A stretch of DNA of 64,000 nt from Amphiura filiformis (Eukaryota > Echinodermata > Ophiuroidea > Amphilepidida > Amphiuridae). The translations under genes were made by a program, and so were the position numbers. The notes beneath the pieces are model-generated. The model ran no database searches. It was not told the DNA's origin and saw nothing but the letters and a program-made list of their open reading frames with translations. Below, one piece after another: positions 42,139 to 52,050 of the stretch. The stretch's first letter is position 1; every line of letters begins with the position of its first letter. The stretch is from the NCBI RefSeq assembly GCF_039555335.1, contig NC_092647.1, forward strand, positions 14,742,094 to 14,806,093. Direction: 5' to 3'.

Positions 42139-45100
42139 CTGAAAAAGAAACCAAAGAAATAAATTAAGTTGAAGTAGAATGGCCGCAGTAAATAATTGTC
42201 ATCACCCTTAAATGTTCGTCAAAAAGAATGAAATTTAGACTATTGCCAGGCCTTAGATACTGTACCAAGATATCTTTTTTCTTTTGTTAGATGAGGATAA
42301 ATTCTGCATCAATTCAGACTCTGAAATGGACAATGGCAGGTGCAGATCGTGAGAACCGGAAGTGACTATGTAAATGCGATAGCGACGAAGCTTCCAAATT
42401 TGACAACTACAATGTTGAAAGCATTGGTCACAAAAGGGTGGGGGTTCAATTTCTGTTAAAAAGGGTGTATGACTAAAAGGTGTGATGGAAAAGTAAAAAG
42501 GGTGGGGTTCAACTCCCAGACAAACAGTGATATTATGAGTATTATTAGCAAGCCCTTACCGTGACAGTACTCCTAGTAGCAAACAACTCGGGCTTGCGTA
42601 GCGCCATGACTTGTTCGGAGACCGTATCATCATCCATAAGTTGATCCACTTTGTCGATCAATATCTTGCATTCTGGGATAGCCAAGATAGAATCATCAAG
42701 AAGCTCATTACAGCGATCTTCTGGTACAAGGCCAAGACGAACCTTCTGGAGAAGTCGATAAGTGTGAGGGCGCCTGTTATCCCAGTCAAACTTTAGCCAT
42801 TCAAGGACCAGCATAAGAACCTGCATCAATATAGTCATAGAGCAAAGGGAAAAATTAACAAATGCTTATTTTACACAGACTGCTTAAATTCTTTTTTCCT
42901 GGCACTCTCCTTTTTATTACAGTGGCACTTTCACTATCAACTATATTTTGCACATGGTACATGTCGTGTCAGAAATAAGGTGCGACCAGAGATGTCACTG
43001 GAAACAATTCTGAAAATAAACAGACAATTGGGCTTAGGGGGTCCAGGGCCCGTATACACCAGGGACTACCTTTTGAGGAGAGCAAGAGCAATTGCTCTCT
43101 ACTGCTCTCTTTAAATCTGATATAGGAGAGTGATTTTTAGCTCTCCTTAGTTGACCATTCTCTCCTTACATTCTATTGTAAATGGTCTAAACAGCTCTCC
43201 TTGAAGACTCCAGAAGAGCTATTTAATGCTCTCCTGCAAATTCCAAAAGACAGTCCCTGCATACACAAACAAAGTCTGCTATCTTCATTTGCAAAGGATT
43301 TTCCAAATGGTTTAATAAAAGGTGTGAAAATACCGAAATTAACTTTTTTGATCACCCATTCAGAAATTGGAAGACCATTTCATTGGTTTTACTTTTAATC
43401 TCAGAAATTTGATTTTTGTTGATTAATTTGTCTGCTATCTTCAGTAAACAGCAAGGGATTTTCCAACTGAAGGTGTGAAAATGCCATAATAAACTTAATT
43501 GAAAGACCATTTTATTGGTTTTACTTTTAATCTAAGAAATGATAGGAAACTGATTTTTGTTGATTAATTTGTCTGCTATCTTCAGTAGACAGCAAGGGAT
43601 TTTCCAACTGAAGGTATGAAAATGCCAAAATAAACTTAATTGAAAGACCATTTTATCAGTTTTACTTTTAATCTAAGAAATGATAGGAAACTGATTTTTG
43701 TTGATTAATTTGTCTGCTATCTTCAGTAGACAGCAAGGGATTTTCCAACTGAAGGTATGAAAATGCCAAAATAAACTTAATTGAAAGACCATTTTATCAG
43801 TTTTACTTTTAATCTAAGAAATGATAGGAAACTGATTTTTGTTGATTAATTTTTCTGCTATCTTCAGTAGACAGCAAGGGATTTTCCAACTGAAGGTATG
43901 AAAATGCCAAAATAAACTTAATTGAAAGACCATTTTATCAGTTTTACTTTTAATCTAAGAAATGATAGGAAACTGATTTTTGTTGATTAATTTTTCTGCT
44001 ATCTTCAGTAGACAGCAAGGGATTTTCCAACTGAAGGTATGAAAATGCCAAAATAAACTTAATTGAAAGACCATTTTATCAGTTTTACTTTTAATCTAAG
44101 AAATGGGAGGAAAATGATTTTTGTTGATTAATTTTTCTGCTATCTTCAGTAGACAGCAAGGGATTTTCCAACTGAAGGTGTGAAAATGCCAAAATAAACT
44201 TAATTGAAAGACCATTTTATCAGTTTCACTTTTAATCTAAGAAATGGGAGGAAAATGATTTTTGTTGATTAATTTTTCTGCTATCTTCAGTAGACAGCAA
44301 GGGATTTTCCAACTGAAGGTGTGAAAATGCCAAAATAAACTTAATTGAAAGACCATTTTATTGGTTTTACTTTTAATTTAAAAAATGTGAGGAAACTAAT
44401 TTGTGTTGATTAATTTGTCTGCTATCTTCAGTAGACAGCAAGGGATTTTCCAACTGAAGGTGTGAAAATGCCAAAATAAACTTAATTGAAAGACCATTTT
44501 ATTGGTTTTACTTTTAATTTAAGAAATGGGAGGAAACTTAATTTTGTTGATTAATTTGTCTGCTATCTTCAGTAGACAGCAAGGGATTTTCCAACTGAAG
44601 GTGTGAAAATGGCAAAATAAACTTAATTGAAAGACTATTTTATTGGTTTTACTTTTAATTTAAGAAATGGGAGGAAACTTAATTTTGTTGATTAATTTGT
44701 TTGCTATCTTCAGTAGACAGCAAGGGATTTTCCAACTGGTTTAATAATACGTGTGAAAATACCAAAATAAACTTTCTCAATCACCCTCTATTCAGAAATT
44801 GAAAGACCATTTCATCGGTTTTACTTTTAATCAAAGACATGGGAGGAAAATGATTTTTGCTGATTAATTTGTCTGCTATCTTCAGTAGACAGCAAGGGAT
44901 TTTCCAACTGGTTTAATAATACGTGTGAAAATGCCAAAATAAACTTAATTGAAAAACCATTTTATCCGTTTTACTTTTAATTTAAAAAAATGGGAGGAAA
45001 CTGATTTTTGTTGATTAATTTGTCTGCTATCTTCAGTAGACAGCAATGGATTTTCCAACCGGTTTAATAAAAGGTGTGAAAATGCCTGCTAACACCCATC

Positions 45101-46497
45101 CCCCGGCCCCCAACTCAACACAAAAGTTGACAACCATGAGAGTTACCAAAAAAGGGGTTATTTTTTTGCCAGTAGCAAGGACCGCGAAATTGGCAAATTA
45201 GCATGAATAGGGGGTATTTAATTTGCACTGTCCATAAAATTTGACAGTGAAATCAGCAAAATAGGGGTATTTAATTTGCACTGTCCACGAAATTTGGATA
45301 AAAGGGGTAGGCCTACTTTAGAAAATCAAGAAATTTTATGTCAATATTTAGTGTCATTGATAAGGGTGTTTGAAATTCTAATCATTGAAAAGGGGTGTTT
45401 GAAAACCACAAAAAAAAGGTTGTTTTGGTTGTTTTTGGCCAAGTTTTGTCCTCAAATTTGCATGAAAAAGGGGGGTAAATTTGATGAAAAAGGGGCCTTT
45501 GAAAGATTTGGTAACTCTCATGGTTGTCAACTTTTGTGTTGAGTTGGGGGGGCCATCCCTCTCTTTTTTTGAGCAATCGAAAAGACAACACACAAATGGC
45601 CTATTCTGTATTTAGTCCAACTTCAATCATTCAAAAGGGACCTTTTCTCTTTCATAGGAACTTTATCCATTTCAAAATTTGAAAATGATCTGTTTCCTTT
45701 TAAAGGGAACTGTTTTTTTAAAGAACAGAATAAAGTTCAAAATATCTTTAATCCATCCCAGAATAAAGTGTACTCCGCAAAGGTAAAAAGGTATGAAAAT
45801 ACCAAAAAGACTCAATATTCCCTGCATCTTTTATCATGTTCATTCCCGTCTCATTCTACTCCCTTACCTCTTCCTCCTCATCAGCAGTTGCTAGATTGTC
45901 CCCACTTAGAAACTCCTCCATGAACTCCACACTAGCATCTTCCAAGAACACCTTGCATTTCTTGAGCATCATCAAATTGTCTTGCAAGCGACGCTCTGAG
46001 CTCTTAACAAGATCCATCAAATCATTAGCCTTAGCAACCAAGAGATATTTAAAGGCAACTTTAATTGGCATTTGCTCCACTGTGAAATTTTCATACAAGT
46101 CTTGAATGAGGGATGTACAATTAGATACCGCATCCATCAGCAGCAAGTAGTTGGCCATCTGAAGTATACCGCAGATATCGTCTTGACTGGTTGTCCACGA
46201 CACATCCAACTTCCCTGTGTATATATATTGCAGTAACATTTCAAAGTGCTCTGCTTTCCCATCGATGGTTATTACATCCTGGTTCGCTTCTGTAAACCCA
46301 GACGTTAGCATCGCCTTGAAGTAGCTACTCGATGCGGCAAGCACGCCCCTGTGTGCATTGAAAGCTCTCTCACCAACGTTGATGACAATGTCACAAAGCT
46401 GATTCTCTTTACGTAAGTCATTTAATGCCTTGGTGAGTTCTTTTACATATCTGATGCTGATTGCATCGCCCCTTACAGCTTCATCAAACTGAGACAT
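41054..46497 (-). CDS. BTB-BACK-kelch (KLHL-type) protein (whole gene, 3 coding exons)
   Basis: Exons on the minus strand: 46497-45868, 42820-42560 and 42138-41054, all phase 0. The corrected protein is about 658 residues, normal for KLHL adaptors. Residues about 20-135 form the BTB domain (LCDIVINVGERAFNAHRGVL, AASSSYFKAML, LLQYIYTGKL), about 140-300 the BACK domain (spanning the first intron: LATADEEEE then VLMLVLEWLKFD), and the rest the kelch repeats (IYAIGGSGPDGHS, YDLKASRWE). Such proteins usually link substrates to Cullin-3 ubiquitin ligases via BTB-BACK. One base is missing near 41980-41990: the frame breaks between HARPEDKFF and GGLQFHALVEVDFKLYMAGG. With it restored the coding length is divisible by three. 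The exact KLHL subfamily was not recognised. Confidence 0.87.
41978..41992 (-). other. apparent frameshift in the KLHL terminal exon (one base short)
   Basis: The upstream frame reaches a TAG after SSFMHWWK. The downstream frame gives GGLQFHALVEVDFKLYMAGG. Adding one base in the TTTTTCCTGG run (minus strand) restores PEDKFFPGGLQFHALVEV. Confidence 0.85.
42560..42820 (-). CDS. KLHL gene second coding exon: BACK domain
   Basis: Acceptor ATATTGATGCAG, donor ACG|GTAAGG; 87 codons. VLMLVLEWLKFDWDNRRPHT and LLQKVRLGLVPEDRCNELL are typical BACK helices. Confidence 0.88.
43060..43260. mobile_element. CAGGGACTG-family MITE, copy 3
   Basis: Ends CAGGGACTACCTTTTG and CAAAAGACAGTCCCTG. ATACAC lies at 43054-43059 and again at 43261-43266, with one extra C at the right border. 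Located in the KLHL intron between coding exons 2 and 1, beside the 140-bp satellite. Confidence 0.75.
43268..45090. repeat. 140-bp satellite, about 13 tandem copies
   Basis: The anchor CTGCTATCTTCAGTAGACAG recurs every 139-143 bp from about 43272 to 45025, along with GGGATTTTCCAACTG and GAAAGACCATTTTAT words. Central copies are nearly identical; the outer copies are more diverged and carry a GGTTTAATAA insertion in place of GAAGGT. It fills most of the KLHL first coding intron. Confidence 0.9.
45105..45552. mobile_element. element with about 45-bp perfect inverted ends
   Basis: CCCCCAACTCAACACAAAAG, then TTGACAACCATGAGAGTTACC at the left is exactly complementary to the right end. CCATCCCC and CCATCCCT beside the ends may be an 8-bp duplication. 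No intact coding frame. The perfect ends point to recent activity. Confidence 0.75.
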
Positions 46498-46550
46498 TGT
46501 GACTCAAGTATCCTCGTTCCTCAAGCTACACGTAGTTCATGCTACATAAC
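45868..46550 (-). CDS. KLHL gene exon with start codon: BTB and start of BACK
   Basis: Coding from ATG at 46497 to 45868 (210 codons), donor GAG|GTAAGG. Upstream, 46550-46498 is 5' UTR after a good acceptor (TTATTTCTTCTAG), so at least one non-coding first exon lies further right. The BTB dimer and Cul3-facing helices are intact by eye. Confidence 0.88.
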
Positions 46551-46559
46551 CTAGAAGAA

Positions 46560-47547
46560 ATAAAATAGACATGTACTTGATAATATTACCGTATTTCCTA
46601 GAATAAATGCCAGGGGGGTATTAGAGGTCATTTTTAGAACAATAATTCCCATTCTTCATTAGCATTGAAGAATGAAAAATTGAAGGTTAAAAATGACTTA
46701 AAAGTGTACAAGTCTATCGCAATTGCAAAACATTTAATGGATCATGCGTGTGTCTAACGCTACATGCGTTTAAAGTTCCCATCCCCATTTTAGAACGGAT
46801 ACAAAAAGTTTTGTGCTGACAAATAAATATTTTTCCTACCAATTGACTCTCTTTTTTCCAGCATGTTACAAGAAACAAAGCATTACTTTTGTTAGGCCTA
46901 ATTTGACATCTCCCGGCGGTGTCTCATATGAGATATCACCTGGTACACTTTAACCATTCAACTGGACCAAAGTAGTTTTGTGTGTGAAGTGTCACATTAT
47001 AAGGTATACAGGAATGTGCCGCTCTAATGGCACAAGGTCAAAAACTGTCAAATCAGCCACATTTAGGTAAAAAAATTGTCCCGATTTGAGAAAAAAAATC
47101 CCTAAACATGGGTCCCGATTTGAGAAAAATTTTGGTCAAAAGCTGTCAAATCCACTGCTTTTTTTAGGTGAAAAATCCCTACGTGGGTAGGGGTTTCAGA
47201 GTTCTTTATGATATTTATATATTTTTTTTTTATATAACTATATAAAGCCTGGACAAACCCAAGTACATGTATAGTGAAAACACTAAATTAAAGGGATGCC
47301 CATTACATCAAAACAAAAACAAACAAAATAAATAAACAAGGGACAGGTGGGATGGAGAAGTAAAAGCAGACCAAACGAAATGGAAGAAAATAAAAAAGGT
47401 GATCTGGTTTGGTCAATCGCTACTTTTTTTGCGCACTTCGCTGGAAATGAACCCAATGTGTAAGTGTGTATCAACTTTCACTTCAAATAGTATGAAACTA
47501 AACATTTTTGTATGCTTCACACGCATCCCAGCAAAATTGGGCTCATT
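46560..47547. other. intervening DNA between KLHL and EPC genes, part 1
   Basis: No gene recognised. A GTCCCGATTTGAGAAAAA word is repeated near 47070-47140. Probably the KLHL 5' UTR intron. Confidence 0.4.
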
Positions 47548-47739
47548 CAGTGGCGGCGTCACAGGGGCATGAGGGGGCAAATTCCCCCAGTCAGAACTCC
47601 AGTAAAAATCCAAAATCACAAAAATGTCACCTTTTTGCGGTAATTTTGCACAAAATTTGTTGATTTTGCTCCCCCCACCTGAAATTCACTTTGCCCACTC
47701 CCCCTGGAAAAAAATTCAAAATTCCTGGTGCCACCACTG
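47548..47739. mobile_element. CAGTGGCGG hAT-like MITE, copy 2
   Basis: Ends CAGTGGCGGCGTCAC and GGTGCCACCACTG; family shared with 20824-21026. Flanks GGCTCATT and GGCCAATT agree at six of eight positions. Confidence 0.6.
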
Positions 47740-48538
47740 GCCAATTTGTTCCCTTTGCACCCACCACGACAAAAGTTTTTCCAAGTACAATTTACACAAT
47801 CAATAATTGTGTAAAAAGTGTCCACCAAATGCCTTCAATTGGCGGCTCATTTTGTAAAATTTTCCAGGCACCCCTCTGCATCGCGCGAAATACCCGCTTC
47901 CGGATTAAATTTCACAAACATTGTGTCCCCCCCCCCCACTTCAGATTGATGCCCCGGTGTTGTCACTGCCTATTCAAAGGTGTAACGCATGATCGTTCCC
48001 AAAGTAAAAAATATGCTGCGCGTTTCAAGAACATTTTCAGCATTTGTTTACCCCAATTTTACACAATAACAGGTACAAGTCGGCCTTAAAAATTACCCCA
48101 ATTTTTTGCATTTCAAGTATACTTTTATAAAAGCACCCTTTTTTAACATTTCAAGAACCACACCAAAGAACATAGCGGCCAAACTGGGAAGTCCCTATAG
48201 TGACGTAATCGGTGTAAACAAACCCAGAAACAAACTGAGTGAGTTGCTGAATATTAGGAAGAAAATAGGATTTGTACATACATGCACTCTCTGTGTGTGA
48301 TTTAGAGGAAGTTGAAGATGAAATACACTTCATGATAAAGATGCTCTTTTAGTCTTTTTATTCCAATTTCAGAGCAATTTGCCATAAAGATTTCAAATGG
48401 AAATAGTTCAGACCCAGAACATGATCATGTCAGTAAATGATTTTTGTTCTGGGTCTGATTATTCAGACTAAAAATGTCAATAAACAGAAACAGAACTTCT
48501 GTAAAGTAAAAGTGATAGACTAAAGTCTTATTCAGATT
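47740..48538. other. intervening DNA between KLHL and EPC genes, part 2
   Basis: No gene or bordered repeat recognised, apart from a C-run near 47930. Confidence 0.4.
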
Positions 48539-48676
48539 CCCTTTTACAAATTAAGCGTACTGCTAGCCGTCCAGCGCGTATTATTTGCACAAGGTCTTAT
48601 GCACACGCTTGACGTCGCGCGCGTATACGCGATCAGTACGCGATGGACGATGGTTAAGCTGTCAAATGAAATCTGA
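48539..48676. mobile_element. TA-flanked MITE, TTCAGATTTCC family, copy 2 (reverse)
   Basis: Ends TTCAGATTCCC and GAAATCTGAA next to TA. The interior GTACTGCTAGCCGTCC and GCGCGCGTATACGCG words are the complement of the 32608-32735 copy. Confidence 0.6.
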
Positions 48677-48795
48677 ATATTAGTATTAAAACTATTTAAA
48701 ATTTTCATAATTTAAAAAACAAAAACAAGACACTAACATAACAATGACATTAAATTATGCAAAATGACGTTCTTGTTGCCATGTATTTGATGCCT

Positions 48796-48860
48796 GTATA
48801 TTGAGCAAGCACTGTCTGACTCTGATGTGTATTGACAGTGCTTGCTCGAGCTCGATATAC
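48796..48860. repeat. hairpin with about 20-bp stem
   Basis: GAGCAAGCACTGTC pairs with GACAGTGCTTGCTC across a 17-base loop, and outer GTATAT/ATATAC words pair after a small bulge. The shape resembles a miRNA precursor, but nothing else supports that. Confidence 0.4.
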
Positions 48861-49198
48861 AGTACACGCATGCACGTGCATCGTTAAGCTTACGCAAATT
48901 CAATTACGTTCGCTGCAGCAGCGCTGGCTGGCGCTTGATTTTATTCAGTTGCACGAACTCGACAGCAACTTATAATTTCATGGCGACCTTTTACGACTTC
49001 AAACTTCTTTGAAAAATTCTAGACAAATAAATCAGTCATCGTTTTCTGCAAATATCGTAGATTTTTATTGGGGAACTTGACACTGACCTGCATGCACTTC
49101 CACGATCGGTCCAGTGTAAAAATAAATGAAAACAAAACGATGCGCGCGCATCCAGGTGGGTCCTCTCGCATTGCATTGTGGGAGCGTGGCAAAAAAGT

Positions 49199-49212
49199 GT
49201 CCGCCATGTTTT
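49199..49212. promoter_or_regulatory. YY1/Pho-type site upstream of EPC
   Basis: CCGCCATGTT (complement AACATGGCGG) matches the YY1 core. It lies 195 bases before the EPC ATG in a CpG-containing interval shared with the divergent KLHL gene. Further GCCAT sites: CGGCCATTTTG at 49608-49619 and 49819-49829, and ATGGCGAC at 48980. Confidence 0.5.
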
Positions 49213-49405
49213 TGTGTCGAAATGGGGAGTTTTGACCCATTAGACGCAATATTTTCCGAATTCTAGCGTTGTTGATAATTCAAAAACCGTATGAAAAGGC
49301 AAAGGAACGCGTCAGCTCGAACTTTGGTTGGGAATATTCCGCCATTAAAGCCTGTAAAGGCATTTTTATCGGCATCATAGGTCTGGTTATTTGTGCCTGA
49401 TCAAG

Positions 49406-49558
49406 ATGAGCAAGTTATCGTTCAGGGCGAGAGCCCTGGACGCAACAAAACCGATGCCAATTTACATGGCAGATGAGGTTCCTGATCTTCCAGATTTTTC
49501 AGCTATCAATAGGGCTGTTCCCCAGATGCCAACTGGGATGGAAAAAGAGGAAGAATCG
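49406..49558 (+). CDS. EPC1: EPC exon 1
   Basis: ATG at 49406 followed by SKLSFRARALDATKPMPIYM, the invariant EPC N-terminus; donor TCG|GTGAGT, phase 0. 51 codons. Confidence 0.93.
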
Positions 49559-52018
49559 GTGAGTTGCAGTGTTTTTTGGAATTATGAATACGTAATGAGC
49601 TGGGAAAGCGGCCATTTTGTTATGATTTTATTTGGCGGGGTGTGTGTGAGCCAGCCTGCACAGTAGTAAAATGTGTTTATATTTTCAAATTAACATTTTT
49701 GCATCCGACGCCATGCGTCTGATTTTACCGATCGGTGTCAGTGATGTTGCACAGTCATTTAATATTGAAGTGCGAATGAATGAAAACGGATCGGGTCACG
49801 TGATCATGAATCCGAAGTCGGCCATTTTGAATATATAATTAGATTACCCAGTGCGCGAAAATCTGGTGTTGTGTATTTTGAAATGTGACAGTGTATGTGA
49901 CCTATTTGTAAACATTGTCAGTTTGTTTTAATTGTGCTTTCATATGCTGTAATTGGATCCCAACTAAAATACCTGAAACAAATGCAGTCTTGCCGCAAAT
50001 ATCAACCTTAAATCTGGAATTTGTTTACTTAAATTTTAGTTAAGCTTAAGTTAAACATACATTTTTACATGGCAATTGAGATGACATAGTTACAGGTTTG
50101 GGGAATTAAGCTTTGACTGTTAACATTTACTGGGGCCCGACTTGAATGAACTTGTACTGGTTGTAAAATAACATTTAAGGAATCTGATCGGGATCGGATC
50201 GGCCCGATCTGCTAATTTTCAGATTGGAGATCGGCAGATCCGATCTTGGGTTGGATCGGCCAACACTAAAAATTCTGCATTTTTCTGCAGCCATCATTGA
50301 CAATGCCTTGCAATGACTTACTGTACAAAAAAGTAATGCATCATTTTTAACCACAGCGATCCGTTTCACACAAAGGTAGATAGATTCACATCTTTGACTA
50401 TAGAGGGTGCCCTTTATAGCATACTAAAATTTATCATCATGGCATGCCATGTGAGCAGAAATGGGCAGTGTACTTTACTGTGTAAGCGTATGGGGGAAAA
50501 TTCAAAATTCATTTTTATTCTTTAGAAATCCAATGTTGTAAAATCTCTTTATGTAGGGTGTATTCCCAGATGCCTATTAAACCACACACAAGCAACTGGA
50601 CATCATGAAAGTAAAAAGCGGATTTTAGCTAAAATGGTTTAAAATTTAGCACAGGTTTCAATGGGAAAATGTCGAATCATGCTAAATGGCAAGCCATGAT
50701 TAGAGGTGAACAAACTTTTTGTGATCCAAAAAATTGCAATTGCCAATGCAAATTCGGGCAATGAAAAGGCGACATACTTTTGGTCATAACTTCGTAATTA
50801 TTTAATCTGCAGACATGGTTGAACCATCATTTTTTAAAGAAAATTGTCATCTTTCATTTAATTTCATTTTGAAGGAGATATTTTAAACTTCAAAATTTTA
50901 TGATTCTACCTAAAAAGGCGACTTTATTATTTAAATGAAATCCTAAAGTCTATCACTGCATGGCCGGCCGCTTTTCATCAAATAAAGCAGCTTCAGAGCT
51001 CAGAGTTTGTACACAGATTGCACCTGAGAATTATATTATTGTTATACAAAAAATGTATGTGCATATGAGCCCCATATGTCACATACGGTAATATGGGCCC
51101 CAGGGCCCCAAAAGCTAAAACATAGGGCCGGTCGTTACTCGGTAAATAAAGCAGTTACAGTGCCCAGCTTGAGTCTACTGATAGCACTTGAGAATTATGC
51201 TTCAACATGAGCCTCATAAGTCAAATATTATGGGCCCCATGGCCCCAAATGTTGAAAAAGGGCCGTCCGTTTCTCATCAAACAAAGCAGCTTCAGGGCTC
51301 GAGTTTGTACACGGATTGCACCTGAGAATTATATTGTTGATAACACCCATCCCACCCCACACACGTAGGACTAAACAGACAGATTCACAGAGAAGAGCAT
51401 GATTATAATATAGATGACATAAATGTTAAGGCTGTTCCGGTTAAATTACATATCCAATGGCTGTTCTATTTCATTTAGAACTCCCTCTGAAATGGCCACA
51501 AAATAGGCTGTTCCATTTAATTTACATACTCCCTCTGAAATGGTTCCATTTAATTTACATACTCCCTCTGGAATAGCTTTCCCTAAATCAAATTGCATGT
51601 TGTGAATTTCAATCTATCAAATTGCATAGCTTCACTGTGAATTAGACTGACAACAGCAACCTAAGTCCTCAGCAAATAAGGACTGTAAGTTTGTGTACAC
51701 CGATAACATGCGGGTATATAGTTGTATTTGTGTACAAATATAAGGCCTTCTAGTTTTTATCTTCATTCTATCTTCATGAATTAAAGAATTTCTCTTGACA
51801 GTTTTATTTTTATCTCCAACTTTGTAACACAGGAACATCATTTGCAGAGGGCAATATCAGCACAGCAAGTTTATGGCTCGCTAACCATCTTGTCATCCCT
51901 ACTCCTGAGTTTGAGTCTTGTTCAAATGAGTACGAGAAACTGTACGACAACAGCTGCAAGCAGAACAAACAATACATCCATATGCAACGTAAGTATCATG
52001 CACTACAGCCTACACACA

Positions 52019-52050
<32 letters not shown>

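Noticed and set aside
43268..45090. CRISPR-like regular repeats
   Set aside because: The 140-bp units are contiguous without spacers, in a eukaryotic intron; this is a satellite.
41054..46497. KLHL gene as a pseudogene
   Set aside because: Only one frameshift, good splice sites and intact domains; the same kind of single-base shift affects the two other genes.
49019..49249. Minus-strand open frame starting near ATGGCGGAC as a KLHL N-terminal exon
   Set aside because: Splicing it to the 46550 acceptor gives in-frame stops before the BTB domain; it can at most be a 5' non-coding exon.
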